A stretch of 64,000 bases of DNA from assembly GCF_905475465.1 (NCBI RefSeq), contig NC_062244.1, positions 12,394,001 to 12,458,000 on the forward strand, read 5' to 3'. The notes under the pieces were generated by a model that saw only the letters and a program-made list of their open reading frames with translations, did no database searches and was not told the origin of the DNA. Numbering within the stretch: the stretch's first letter is position 1; each line of letters begins with the position of its first letter. Below, one piece after another: positions 12,401 to 27,400 of this stretch. The translations under genes and the position numbers were made by a program. The stretch comes from Pieris napi. Taxonomy: Eukaryota; Arthropoda; Insecta; Lepidoptera; Pieridae.

Positions 12401-15400
12401 TATACAAAAGAGCCAGTCCTTCAGGTATGGTGGCAGCCGAGAGCCGCTCAGCCATTAAAGGCGCATGGAAGACCTCGCAAGCTGCTCTCTGTCTGACAAC
12501 TCCAGTCAGTCGTCTCTCTGGAGTAGAGATGGCTTCAACTGAGAGCAGAAGCCTGCCTCTGGCTAGGGATCTTAGTTCCGCAGCTGATACAGGTGTAGAT
12601 ACTTCGATAATGTTAAAGTCATAGCTGGGTTTACTCATCTTGTGAACCTGTGACAAACAAAACCAATTCAATGGAATATGTATCTGACTTCGTTAAACAT
12701 TGGATTTATTGAAATAAAGTTTATCATTTAGTATTAACTTTAGGTTATATTAGGTTCTTACAGATATAAAATTGGCGTTTTTTATGGAAGGAATAAAAAG
12801 TAGATTTCTTTAAATAGAATGTATTTTTATATATGCACTTTTGCCACCATATAGGTAGTTTATTTATGTTGTGTGTGTGATGTGTTATCTTTTGCGACAC
12901 TGCACCGCCGCCATATACATCACTAGTCCTTCGAGCCGTTTCTGCAGCCTTGGTGCCACGAAACTCGTACTCATAAATAACTCGATATTTAATATTTTCC
13001 ATTTTATAAATAGAGAGGTACGCAAAGTTAAACGGGAAAATTAAATGAATCATGGTTTTCGAAAAACAAATGCACCAGTAAATAGCTGTAAATAATTGAA
13101 TTTGGCATTCCTAACCAAAGAGGTGATATTTGAGGTCAAAGTGGCCAGTACAACAAAACATCAATATCATATGTAAGGACCTAATATATTCTTTATTTAA
13201 GTGCAATTTAAAATAACTTTTTTAATAAAAGTTTTATGTAACATATTAAAAAATGAATTTCGTAAGTACGTATTTGTGTTCACAGAGCATTTAAACATAA
13301 CTCATGTGTGTCAGATACATAAGGGTTTATAAACATTTTAGTTGTAACATTAGATTTGATGTTGTTAATACTATACTAGTTAGACTCGTAACGTAAAGAA
13401 GTCTGACAAAATAACAAACCCTATCAACGATTTTCTTAGTAATTTTCACCAGGCGTTATTAAATGTATACAAATGTAAGGAATTCGCATTTAATTCGACA
13501 GACCATATTCGATCCCACATAGCAAAATAAAAATAAAACCAATATAAACTAAACACGAACTTAAGATTAAGATAGAGTCAAGTAAAACAACTAAATATTT
13601 CTAAGAAACAGGGCAAAAAATACCAATAAAATGTATAATAGTAAACTTAATATTTATCTGAGTAGAATGAAAAAGTAATAAAGCTTTTAAAAATAATCGT
13701 TTGCTCTCTTTATATTAAATACTTATTATATTCCGTTCCAAAACTCCAAATATTAAAATGTTCATTATATGAAACAAATATAATACGTAAAAACATACCT
13801 CGTCAATAATAGTCTGATTCTTCTCTGGTAGTGTCAGCATTACTTTGATGGTCTGTTCTCTAGAGGCAGGCTTGAACACGCCATTAAAAACTATAGCCAG
13901 GTGCAAGCTGGGGGCTGCTCCAGCCGCACCCGTAACCACTGCTGTCCCACCCCACCAGCCCTCTTCCTGTCCCGGTACACGGTAATCATCACAAGCTCCG
14001 TTACCGATTGATGCTGGGGCATGTTCAGGCTCCAATAGAGATGTAAACATCTCTGTTGCAAGTGCTGGATATCTGAAATTGTAAAAATTTTGTTGTTAAA
14101 AGATACAGAAAAATAAATGCCGCTTAAAGTAAATAAATACTGTTATTATTTCAGGTCAATAAATAAATGCAACTGCAGTACATAGCAGAGAGTGGCACAG
14201 TGCAGGTAGAGTCGGGATTTAGTAGAGACTTTTTGCCAAAAAAGGGCACACAGATATCTTAAAATTTATAAGATACAAATAAAAATAGAAATAAAAATAT
14301 ATTTAAATGTAAGTATCTGAAATAAAAGGTTTATTACTTTTTATAATTTTTTCAGTTTGAATAGAAATGCCACATAATTATAGGCATTTTACGAAATTAG
14401 TTTGATAAGTTTTGATTAAGAATTTAGCCAAACATTGAGACGCTTAAAAGGGCAGTCACCGCAGCTCATGGACACCCATTTTTGGAGGGTACGTTGCCGG
14501 TCTTTAAGAGAGGAGTATACTCTTTCTTTAGACAATTGGAGGTAGTATATCGTTGCTGCTTCTGACAGCTTTATTAGTGATTTTATCGTGTTTATAGTTT
14601 ATCAACTATAAACACGTATTTAAAATCTAAGCATCTGTAATAGTACAATAATTGCAAAGTCATTAACCGCTTCAGTGGTTTTCCACAGATGTAAATACTA
14701 GTTAAAACAAACCGCTTCGTCTAGACTCACTACTAATGAAGCCATGTGAGTTTCCGTTATTAATCATACGGTTAATTTAATTCGAACAATAAGGCTACTA
14801 CATCCTTGGGACGAAGGTTATTTCTTTTGCATAGAAATCCGATTTGGATCTAGTTTACAATCGTCATTGTTATACAATTGAGTTTGATTTTTACGCCCGT
14901 TCATGTCCACTACGTTACGGAGAAATTGGTACATTGCAGGTATACGAACATTCACCATATTATTGAAAATAGAGTAGCCTTAACGTCTATATTTAAAAAA
15001 AAATTGCAGGCAAAAAATAAATATTACATAAAAAAGTAAAATTTTCAATCTATTGTGATTAATAATCACTGATTATATTCTAAGCCATTATTTTGCCTAA
15101 AAGAATTATTGATACAACACTGTAAACGACTGGCTACTGAAAGCACCTTACGCAGAGTTGGAGATTCTACTGAGACCTAGCATATTGTCACACATTCATA
15201 ATGGTTTGTGTCAAAAAAAGGTAGAAGATATTGTAAACTGTTTTAAAAAAAACAAAATTGAAAAAAGTGTTATGGAATTAAGTTTGTTATGGAAGAGCTG
15301 GGAACGCTAATACAGGTATTATTTACTTAAAAGGATTCACAAATCTAACATATTATCATGTTATATTATATACTTATACAAACGATTTTTTTTTTTTATC

Positions 15401-18400
15401 TAATAGGAGGCAAACGGGCAGGAGGCTCACCTGATGTTAAGTGATACCGCCGCCCATGGACACTCACAATGCCAGAAGGCTCGCAAGTGCGTTGCCGGCC
15501 TTTCAAGAATTTTATATATACATTTAATTTAAGATATAATTGCCATGATTCGTAGGTAAAATCGGCATAATAAAATATAAATAAAAGGTGTTTTAAAATG
15601 TATTATTTAAATGCACCATTTGTATTGCGGAAGAATAAATTCCGCCACAGCACCATAAACTTAACTTTCTTGTCGGCGAAGTGTGAATGTGACATACATG
15701 CATTGGTAACTGCACTGCATATAAAGCTGCATTTCACGAAAGCTCATATAAACTGAATTTTACGATTATGCTCTCGAGTTTGTTACAAGCTCTGCATAGA
15801 TATACCGTTCATTTCACTTTGAATCGGATCCGTCTATAAACGCTCTGATTGACTTTATTGGAGATTACATGGTTATTATCAGATATTGCCGTATGAATGG
15901 TGATGAGATTATGATGATTACACTCTTTTTATTAGCTGAATAAATCCCCTAATAACACGGTACTTTTATAACCCATTTTCATTTATTGAAGTAAAACTGA
16001 AGCGCGATGAGGGTAAAATTTTTACGGAACGTCACGAAGATGTGCAGCGTTTTGTCGAAGAAAAGGGAGAGAGCGAAGACCTCCACAGGGAGTCGATTCC
16101 GTAGCTCGCTAAAGCAAAGAACGTATCTTGTAAAGCGGACTGTGGAAGACTTCCGACCATCAAGGTTATGACGCCATTTCAGTTCCTCGTATTGCACGGG
16201 TATTACCCCATATAACGCGGGGATATTTGAAATTTATAATGATTTGTACGAACTTATTTTGTTCATAACTTAATATTCGATTTAAATCCCCTTTAACGAG
16301 AAAAGTTAAACGTGTATCATAACGCGTTATATTGGGTCATAAAAGCACGTTATGCGAGAATACTCCTACAACGCTTTTGTATAACGCGGAGCCAATCTAC
16401 CGTGTTACGGGATCTGTAAATACGTAGCATTTCGAACCTCGAATGGGACATGCATTCTTTTAAGACGTACCAATTACATAAGCCCTTTGGTATTAGTATG
16501 ATGGCATCACCTAACATTAGAGTAATTTTAACATTGTGGTAATAGCTAAAAACATACTTTCATGACACTGAAGCCATATTCTCAGAAATATCAAGAATGG
16601 ACCTTGAACGGGAAATCCTTAAATTAACTTTTTTGTTTTGTACGTAACTGCGATTCCTCGGAGTGAGAAATTATCTAGACTAACTAAAGACATCCATAAA
16701 AATAACTAAACGTAATGCTTAGTGCTTACCTGCTAATCCTTCCACTTAGCGCTGTATCCATGGAGTTATTGCGCTCATCGCCCCATATAAGGGCAACATA
16801 CAAAGAGCCTTCGCGGAGCAAACGTTTGTACTCCCGCGGCACTCTGCGCCAGACTCCACAGAGCTGTTATAAATTATTGCATTAGTGTGGGAGTTTACTG
16901 ATTGATTGTTCATATAGTCTAAGGTTTTCCTGTCTTAACTAGATTACTAGTTAAAAATTATCGGGTGCTCTATAACTATGCTAAAAACAGCTATGCGAAT
17001 ATTTATTCATTATTTTGTAGTATTATTAAGTTTTTTTTAAGGCAATTTCTGCCGTGCACTACCACTATGTGAAGCCTTTCAAGAAAAGAGCGTACAAACG
17101 CCGGCAATGCACTCGCGACCCTTCTTGGCATTGAGAGTGTCCATGGGCGGTAGTATCACTTAACATCAAGTGAGCCCCCTGTTCTATAAAAAATTGTTTC
17201 TCTCCCAAAGAGTCAACTAAAACAATCAATGTTTAGGATTATTGACATATACGTATATACTACTAACCTTATCAGTTTTTTCCTCATAGGTAGCGTGGAT
17301 GCCTTGAAACTTTTTGAGCGGATGTTCTAGAAGCATCCGACCTCCTCGATCCAAGAAGGCAAGTGCTCTCGGCCGAGTAACCATCGATGGCCCTAAAATT
17401 ACAGACCAGAAGAGATGACGTCGTCGGAAAGTAAACCGAGCTGTGGCCACTCCGGCAGCTACGGGTACACCAGTCATGTCATCACGCCGAATGCAGAGAG
17501 GAGATCGACCAGTTAGGAGAGCACCAAAGTCTGAAATGAATTTATGATGCATAATGTAACGTGGGGAAAGAGGACTTTATTTTTGGTAGACGTGAAGATT
17601 CCAAAACAAAGTGCTGAGGGGATTAACCAATATTCCCTGGTATATACATTCACAATAACGACCTCCATCATAATCAAAGAGATTGCTGGAGCCGATGAGC
17701 AAAGGCTCCACCATCACGTGAATGTCGAATCTATTCAACTAACCACGGGCCTTGTGAGAAGATTGAAATAGACAAAACCATTTGAATTAGTGTCTTAAGT
17801 GTCTTCCCCTTAAAAGAGACTGAAAGTAGTGTTATTGGACACTTTCTTATGTTATATATTCTTTTTAGTAAATTAAGTTAGACTTAAATTACTTATCAGT
17901 CTTAAGTTAGGCTTGATCGTAATGTTCCATGGTGTCTCAGTGAGACGCATGTATTAAAACTTTTGGTTGGCATAATTGGCTTATTATTATAAATAATAGT
18001 ATATATATAATCTTAGTACTTACGCTTCATACTCAGTTCCTCTTCATCAATGACAACGGTTGGGCTATCTTCTTGCACAATATCAGGAGCTGCAAACAAG
18101 AGATTTCAAGTAAAGTAATTCATATTACTACCAAATCAATCACGTTATCGTAAATACCGAATACCAACTGATATCAATGAACATTAATTTCTGCATATTA
18201 TATTTAGAATATTCTGAAAAGTCTATGATAATTTTTGTTATAGGATAGGGCGCAAACGAGATTACATGCCTACGAGCCTATGGACAGCGAATATAGTAGA
18301 TGCGTTGCCGGCGTTTGAGGGAGGGGTATACTATTTCTTTAAACAATTGGAGGTCATATCTGCCAGGGAAAACCCCCACCGGTAGCGTCCAGCCATCAAG

Positions 18401-21400
18401 GCGATGCTGCATCAATATATTTAGATGGTGAAGTAATTTATAAGAACATTACAATAGTATCTTCTATGTACTAAATTTCATCAGCCGTCAATAATAAATA
18501 AGAAACTACACATTAATAGTCAATATTAATAGTTTATTTTCTTTGTACAGATATGTAAACATGTCGCAAAGTCAATTGGGGACTGTTCGCGATTGAGGAG
18601 CCGATTCGCAAGACCTCCCCGACCCCTCTATTCGGGTTGATTGGATCAAGTGTTATTCAATCGTTATAGTATTGCCGTCTAGACGGCGTCACCATTACTT
18701 TGCATTGCTTTCTTGATATCTTGACTCGATTCTTTGCACTCTTTCATTGAAAGACATCTTAACAGACCATATTATTTTGTTTTCTCAGTTATAGTTTCAG
18801 CAATAAATTGCGGAAATGAAAGCGATAGTTGTGATGGGTGTAAACAGAAACTATCAACACTTCTTAGACCCAAAATCAATGACGTCAGACATAGAAGGCT
18901 GATTAATCGTTGATTAAAATAATCAGCGTTATATATAATTAGAAACACGATAGCTTTACGAAAGTAAATTGGGTATAGGGCTGTCAACCATTTCAAGTTT
19001 TGTAAGGAACACATAATTTTAATATTTACTAGCTGACCCGGCAAACGTCGTTTTGCCATGAATATTATTTCTAGGAAACATTTTTTTTTGTTTAATATAA
19101 ATAACTATCTACAATAATAAAAAGGGGTTGATCGTAGAGGGGTGACAATTAAGGGTTGTATGTATTTTTGTATGATGTATTATAAAAAATTAAAAACAAA
19201 ATTTTTGTCTAAAAAATAAAAATTTAGGGATGGGACCACCCTTTAAATTTAGGGGGATGAAAAATAGATGTTGTCCGATGCTCAGACTTACTGAAAACGC
19301 ATACAAAATTTCATAGGAATCGGCCGAGCCGTTTTGGAGGAGTATGGGAACGAACATTGTGACACGAGAATTTTATATATATGTGTTTAATGAATTATGA
19401 CAATATTGTCATTTCTTTTAAAATGAATTACATCGTTACAATTTGAGATTGAATTGCAAATAACCAACTCGATGTGTTTCGTTTCCATAAATAATTCTAT
19501 AAATTCTACAATTACAATTTATTATCTTTATAAATTTAACCAGAAGCAGTTACGGACTCGGTATAAATAATTCAAATACGATTTCACGCCTTGCTAAATG
19601 CCTATATAGTTCGGTATATAGATTCATCGCAATAAAATATTATTGAGGCTGTAAATTTTCTTATCGCATTTATGTTCTGTGTTCATTCCTGAGTTTGGTA
19701 AACATGACGATTGGACTTGTTTGCACATGAGGGCAGATTATAATTTAGTGGTGGCGCCAACAAAGCGTGTTACTAATAATTCATAATCTGTGGATGACGT
19801 TCTTAGATTTATTATGAGGTGGCGCCGATCGTGTCATAAACATCGTCTTACGAGCATACCGTAGTCCGTGACTTTGCCTTGCCAAATAATAAACCTATTT
19901 GTTTTCATCGTAGCCATTTAGCGATTTGATAATGTACTCCAAACTTTTAGTTATAATGTCGTTGATTCTTATACAGTTTACAATGATGCCTTGCGAATTA
20001 TATAAACAATATATTTTTAATTTATCTCCTGTTTTTACTTTATTTTATCTAAAGTTAGTAATTCTTTTTTGAGAAAAGGGGTACTTTCTAAATTCCCAGA
20101 GGCTCTTTCATCTCTGCCTTTTAATAAATGTATTACTTATTATAAAGTTAACGATTTTCTAGTTGATATAAGGGCCTGGGACTAGTGCTAGACAGGCTAC
20201 TTCTAATTAATTTGTGATATTTGTTTTAAAATAAGTGTTGTTTGATGATTTGCTATTTTAAAACAGTACCGAGAGTTTTTATGCCGGCTTTTTCTCTCGG
20301 CCTACACCCTCTGTCTTCTTTGCCGATGAGTAGGGTAGTATGTCTGCCTATACAAATTTAATGACGTGGAATAAGTGATACCTGTATCTTTTATTCTATA
20401 ATAAACATATTTCGTTTTTACGCAAAGTCTACTATATTAGTACATGTTGTAATATAAAATATATATTAGGTAAATCCTGTAGTTTTGTCAGCTATTAATT
20501 ACTCCAAATTGTGTTTAGTATGTAAATGTAAATTTACGATTAATTTAACTTGACGATTCAAAAGTGTACTTGGTTACCCACTTGAATAAAGATATTTTTG
20601 AGTTTGAGTTTGAAATGAGATCTCTGAAATTGACCTCTAAGCTTGGTTACCTATAAGCTATAGCTAGCCGATGACCAATATGCCTATAAATATTCCAAGC
20701 ACTTTTGGAATGAATCGTGACGTATCTAAGAGCCGAGTTTAGACTGTTCGCAATTGTTTCACTGCATTCTTTTTTCTGAACGATTTAAGCCGTGGCGCCG
20801 CGTCACCTTTGACTCGAGCCCGACAAGGCGCCGCGCGTTTGTGCGATGAATATTTATAAGAAAATGCAGCTTTAACAGATAACAACGCTTTAATTAAACT
20901 TTACAATTTATTTATGAATTTACTTCCGTGGGCTCGTTGTGGTGAGAGGTGGTCGGCAGACCTGGGGTCGGTCATTCGAAGCGGCGGACTAATGCCTTTG
21001 TGTAGAAAATACATTTGTATTACAATGACGACACGAATGTCTTTGACTCAAAAATCAAGGACGTCAGACACAGAAGGCTGATTACTTCTAGATAAAAGTG
21101 ATCAGTGAAATATGTCTGCCTCACAGTGCGTATACCAACTTGGGATTGAAAATTAAATAAAAAATAAAACAGTGTCACTACTACCATCTTAGGTCTGGGC
21201 AGTTCTGTATCTGTTTTATAATTATTTGTCAATCTAATAGGCTAATATGTGATCAGTCTCTTGTGCCTGACACATGTCAACTTTTTGGTCTAAGGCAAGC
21301 CGGTTTCCTCACGATGTTTTTCCTTCACCGTTCGAGCGAATACATAAAAAGAAAGTCGATTAGTGCACAGCCAGAGATCGAACCTACGACCTCAGGGATG

Positions 21401-24400
21401 AGAGTCGCACGCTGAGCCCACTAGGCTAACACTGCTCTAACACATGGGAGTAAAGGAAGATATTAAATTAAAATATTTGTTGATTTTTGCTACTCGCAGT
21501 TATAACGTACAACTCGTATAAAAAAGATATAGAATATTTAGAATAAACAATAAGAGAAAAACGGAGAAAACCCATGGTCAAGGTGTCACAACGTTTCCAC
21601 TCGTTAATGTCATTTAACGTAAATTTAAACTTTTTGAAAGCAGCCTTGAGTGACGTGACTCGGCAGACGAAATCGTACGTCTCGAGTATTCAAATGATAT
21701 AAGCGGCCTTATTACGGTTTTGGCAATTGCGAATTGTACAATTTTTGCATAAATTGTTAGCTATTCATCACCAATATGCGTTGAATTATGAGAGATTCCC
21801 AGGGAAGCGGGACTAGAACAAATGGTTTGGTCAATGTGGCAGTGTCCTTATAATTAATTTCCTCGGTCTGTAGTATACGATACTACTATTTGTTGAGCGA
21901 GTATTCAGTACTTTTTTTTCTAATTAAAAAAATATTACTTCAATTATACACCATAAATGTACCACATAGGTACATATGACAGAATAATAAAGGCAAATAA
22001 ATACATACTCGAACAGTCCATCTCATTGGGTAAAATTTACTCACTTCCTTAAGATAAAAGCCGGTAAAAAAGAGGTTTTTTGAACCAATACAACTTAGGG
22101 TCAAAAAGAGCGATCATAGCACTTATTATTGCAAAAGTAATTTAGTAATATAGATAAATTGTTGTACACTTCAAAAAATCTAATTTCTCTATATTTAAAC
22201 TTACTTTGTTAGTTAAATTTGAACGCTTTGATCGCAATCAAGCTATTCTAAACGTGGTTTAATTTTTATAGAACAAATCTAACCATATACCTATTCTAAA
22301 AAGGACCGTAACGGTCGCAATCCTTCAGACAATGTGAATTCGTAACTTCACTAAGATCCGATTCCCCTGTTCCTTAAGCGTCAAACATCAACTCTTTTCA
22401 CGCCTAAACCAATATAGCAAGCGAATTCTATGAATAGTTGCTTCGTATAAAAGGCGCCGTTTTGACGACAACGTTCGCAAATACCATGAACGTACGTACG
22501 ATGTTAAATAATTTATGTCAGAATGTAAAAAGCCAGTCAACATTGGTCTACAAGTGTACCAGTTCTAAGAAATCACGCCGAGTTTCAACTCAACCATACT
22601 AATACGCTGTTTTTCTTGGTTTCATCTGGAATTGATTGTAGGTCTGGTAAGTCTATTCCACAGATTCAAACCAGGCCTACTTGTTGTGTTACTTTTAATG
22701 CACTGTGAAATAAAATATTTATAAGAAAGAATCTACATCTTTTTAGTAAAATAAGTGATAGACATAATTGCAGTACTAGAAATAAAGATAAAATAGCTCA
22801 ACCATCTTTCAGATTAGCTAAAGTTCATCATTTATGGGGTGTTAAATGTTACAATAAAATACCTTATGACATATGTATTAAAACTAAATGAACGAAAATT
22901 TAAATATTTTATTAAAAGTACACTTTATAAACAAGCATCTTACAAATTAGAGGATTATATTCAAGATAAGAATGCTTGGAAACATGCTGGTCCTCCTCCA
23001 TAGGACAATCATAGAGCCTGGACAAAATCAAATTGGTTGCTGATCTAATTTTACATATTTTTGTTATTTTTTATTTTATAATACTACAAACTGTAATTAT
23101 TTTATTTTTATCTCACACACTGTTTTATTGTTTTTTTTATTACTTTTTAATGTATAATATTCAACGGTGTCTTCACATATAACTATTTAATGAATGTATA
23201 CAAAATAGCGTAAAACCTATTTTAAAAGAGTAAGTGTGGAGTTTCTTGCCCATTCATCTCCACACGAAACTACTTTTTGGAAGGGGCAACTAGAATCATC
23301 TTTATATTTTATTTGACGTTCAAAAGTGCCATTTTAGGTGGTCTAATTGGAATAAATGATTCTACTTGACTTGACGTGATATAACCCAGACTTTTTTGGA
23401 CTCATTTCTGTCTCTATTTTCTCATTATCAGCCTTCACAAGAACGTAATATTAATAATAAGCTTTCTAACAGTTTTAGTGTGGTAAAATTACCGTACTAA
23501 AACTAAAAGCAGACAAACAACTTAAGATAAACAAAACAGCAAGAAAATATTGCTTATACAATAATGAGGTCGCAATAATATCTCGTAAGTATTTTAAATG
23601 AGAATAATTTAACCTGTGATAAGAAATTACAATTTGAAATATACACGGCGCCAGCATAGTTTTACATTAGTTAAGAATTCTGAGCGAAAATTATTTATTT
23701 GCAAGGCTACGTTTGTCAACGATTACGACAAAATGTAGACTGACATTTACATGAACACATATTTCAGCGAATAACGAGTGATATAATGTCTGATTTACAA
23801 TAACACTGTGATAATATTACTATATTATTACAGTTTTATTTATATTATTAATAATGACTCTATGAACTATCGCCGAGTCGTTTTAGAAACCTTGCCGTGT
23901 TAATTATTTGCTATTGTATTTACATAATAATGTATTTACATTGTATATTAGGGGATGCAATGCAGACCCATACCACTTCTACAGTACCAAGTCGTAAGTT
24001 GTGTGCTGCGATATTGCGGGCTACTCGATTGTGAGGAGTTGTCATGTTATTTTCACACATGTATATCCTTTCTATAACAAATTTTCATATCCCCCGATCC
24101 AATTCTCTTTGTAACATGTGTTATTGTTTGAGACCAACAATAAAATAAATACAGCGTCATAAGGTCTTTAAAGAATATTCATTAAAGTTTCTATGATTTT
24201 AGTGGTTTCATGTATTTTGGCAAGATTTTTTGCGACCTTAACCATAATTAAATTCAATTGTGTTGGCGAAGAGTTTGAATAAGGTTTTGATATTTTTAAT
24301 GCTTATTCAAGTGTGAATGTTCGTAAACACTGTGAGCTGTATTCGCTGTGTGTGTTAAACAGACTGAAATTAGTTTTAGAAATTATATACATATATCCTA

Positions 24401-27400
24401 ATATAATTTTTAAACATGCTCTGTAGTTATAACTGTTTAGTGGTACTATGGGTCGTGATTTTAGTTATAGTTTGTCTATATATTTATTATATGATTTTTT
24501 TTAAATATTAGTAAATACTACTTCACATATAAATAACAATAGTAAAAACAATATTCATTTTCATACATTATTTCTTACTGTTGCATTCCTTTAAACAATT
24601 GTATTTCGAATTACTAATATAATAATTATACATAAAATAATAATACTAATTTAATAGTCCCTGTAACAGCTAAATGTAGGTGAAGCTGTTATGGAGATTT
24701 ATTGATAGTAATAATGAGCTAACAGCGCAAAAAGTTTTATAAAATACATAAAGTACCATATAACTTTAAACTTGCCTATTTCATTTATAAAGATTACAAA
24801 TTTTTGTGTCATTTTGTCAATAATTGAAAAAAACGGATTTAAATTTGAGAAAATATTTTATTCCTTAAAACGTAATAAACATTATTACGAATAGCAATTT
24901 CAACAAATTGATAGATAGATAGATACATTCCAATTAAGATTCACAACATAAATTAATAGAAACGATTTTCTCAACAAACTTCGTAGCCATAACATGTTAC
25001 TTGCACTGTCTGTATATCATTATTATCGTTAACAACCGTTATTCAAGAAGTCCAGCGCAAAGTCTAATTGGCAATTGGCAAAGTGAATTGTAAGGATTCT
25101 GCGTACAAACGTTTGTGATGCGCCAGTGCTTGGTCTAATAGCTACAGTAGATTTACTGTTTCTAGTAGTACGGAAATACAGTAGATTGTGGTCACCCACA
25201 GTGGGTTTGCGAGCCATATTAGTGCGAACTAGTGGCTTCAGCGTGCGACTCTCATTCTTGGGGTAGTAGGTTCGATCCCCGGCTGTGCACCAATGAACTT
25301 TCTGTCTATGTTTGCATTTAGCACTCGTACGGTACGCTCGTACGGTGAAGGAAAACTTCGTAAAAGTCAGCGGTGTGTGTCAGGCACAGGTTGATCACTT
25401 ACTAGCCAATTAGGAATGATCACGGAACAGATACAGAAATCTGATACCCAGAACTAAAAGGTTGTAGCGGGATTTATGCGCACATGTCTGCACTGTACGG
25501 GATTTGTCGAATAGTTTAAAAATAACATTTTAAATTTGGATTTTATTTTTATGTCAAAGTCAAATTTAAGTATTCATTTAGATCACACACTCATAAACGT
25601 CACTTACATCTAGACTATCATGACCAAGTAACGATTGTCTATTATATTTTTATGTAAGGCATTTTAAATGTTGGCTTTGATCTGAGATAGAAATATTTCT
25701 GTAAAATAAATAATAAAATCTACTGTTATGTGTCCATCACTGTAATTTAACACGCTCTTTCATTGAACCTGTCGAGAAAGACGCAGAACGCGTGGATATT
25801 GTTTTACCGGCTTACACTAATTTATAGCTTAGGATGTGATTATGGCAAAGAATGTTTACGCTCCAAGGTGCGGTCTCATTGTTGTCGATACTTGCGCGGA
25901 GTTTTCTGCGCATACGCATATAGATTGCAGCGTTGGCTCGGTTTCAATTACCATTTCCATAAAATATAATTTCATCCCGATGCTTCGAATGTTCCGTTAA
26001 TGTTTCCGTGTAACACGACATTTATATGAGGTGTTGCACGCGACTCTTCATAGAGTTAGGATTAGTGACCTGTCTTTTTGTAATTTAAGAAGTTTCAGAT
26101 ATCCGATATTAAATAGCTTATCAAATCTTGTCTGATAATCTTTAACAATTCGTAGTTCTAAAGATTTTTTCTTTCATAATCTAATTTTCCCGGCTGCGCG
26201 ATGAAGGCGATATCTCAAAAATACAAATTTATTATTTTGTCTACTTCTAGTGGTATATAAACCCAACAATATGTTCAATCTCTCGCATTTCAGGACCGTT
26301 AAAGATTTTGAACAGTTAGGTTATTTACATCAAATGTTTTTTTTATGTACCGGGGCAAACGGGCCTACACGGGCTCACCTAATATTAAGCCTCACCTATA
26401 TAATATCTCTCAATGCCAGCGTCTTCTGAAATATTTAGAGAACTATTGTATTTAGAGGTCAAAACTCTCTCAAATGCAAAACTCGAGTGAAGCTACGACA
26501 GGCATATTTAACATAAATTATTGTTTAAAGCGACAGAAATGATCGACATACTCCCACTCAAAGCCCGCAAATTCACCAACGCTACAAAGCTTTCGAAACG
26601 GTTAACAAAATGTTCACGCCCGCGTCTTCCATGTAAGGTGGCAATGAGGTATTGTGCTGATATCGCTGCCTATGCGTTGCCGTTTACGGAGACCGCTTAA
26701 CCAAAAAAGTAGAACAACAAACCACGTTCGCGCTGTTTACACGACGTGCTACACTTCGACCGCATTGTCCTTTGAAATTTGCATTTAACGCCTACAGCCG
26801 AACGCTGTCTCGGCGCCCAGCCTCATGAATTTCTCATGTCTGGCTGAGTTAGTATTGTGAGCTAACGATGCTTCCTTTATATTAATGATTTATTTTTACA
26901 CTATATACATAATTACATTAGCAAATATATATAAGCAAGGTTGCAGTAGATATGTGATCAAGCAATCATAGCTTACAGATCTCTATCTGCAGTAAACGAA
27001 ACTTTAAGTACATGCGAGTCTGATCTATTTTATGATCTGCTGCAGCCATAGCAGAAGATGTTGCAGCCATTCTTGTTCCGTCACCAATAGCAATTGCAAA
27101 GAAGAAATACATTAAGTTTTTAAATTGCATATTTGTATTTCTTAATCTAATTTATTGTCCTTTATTTTTATTGTTTTATTTCATATTATTAAATTTTGTG
27201 AGCACTTGTCATTGATGCACATACATGTATTGTGTTTTTGTATGTCGTATGTTGTCTTTATGTCTTTCGTATGTGTGCGTTTGTAAAATAAATAAATAAA
27301 ATGGTGGGAACACCGCTTTGGGTGGAAAATGCAATGAATAATATCACTTTTATACTTTAATACATAATGTGCAATGCGCAATACGAATATAACGTATAGT

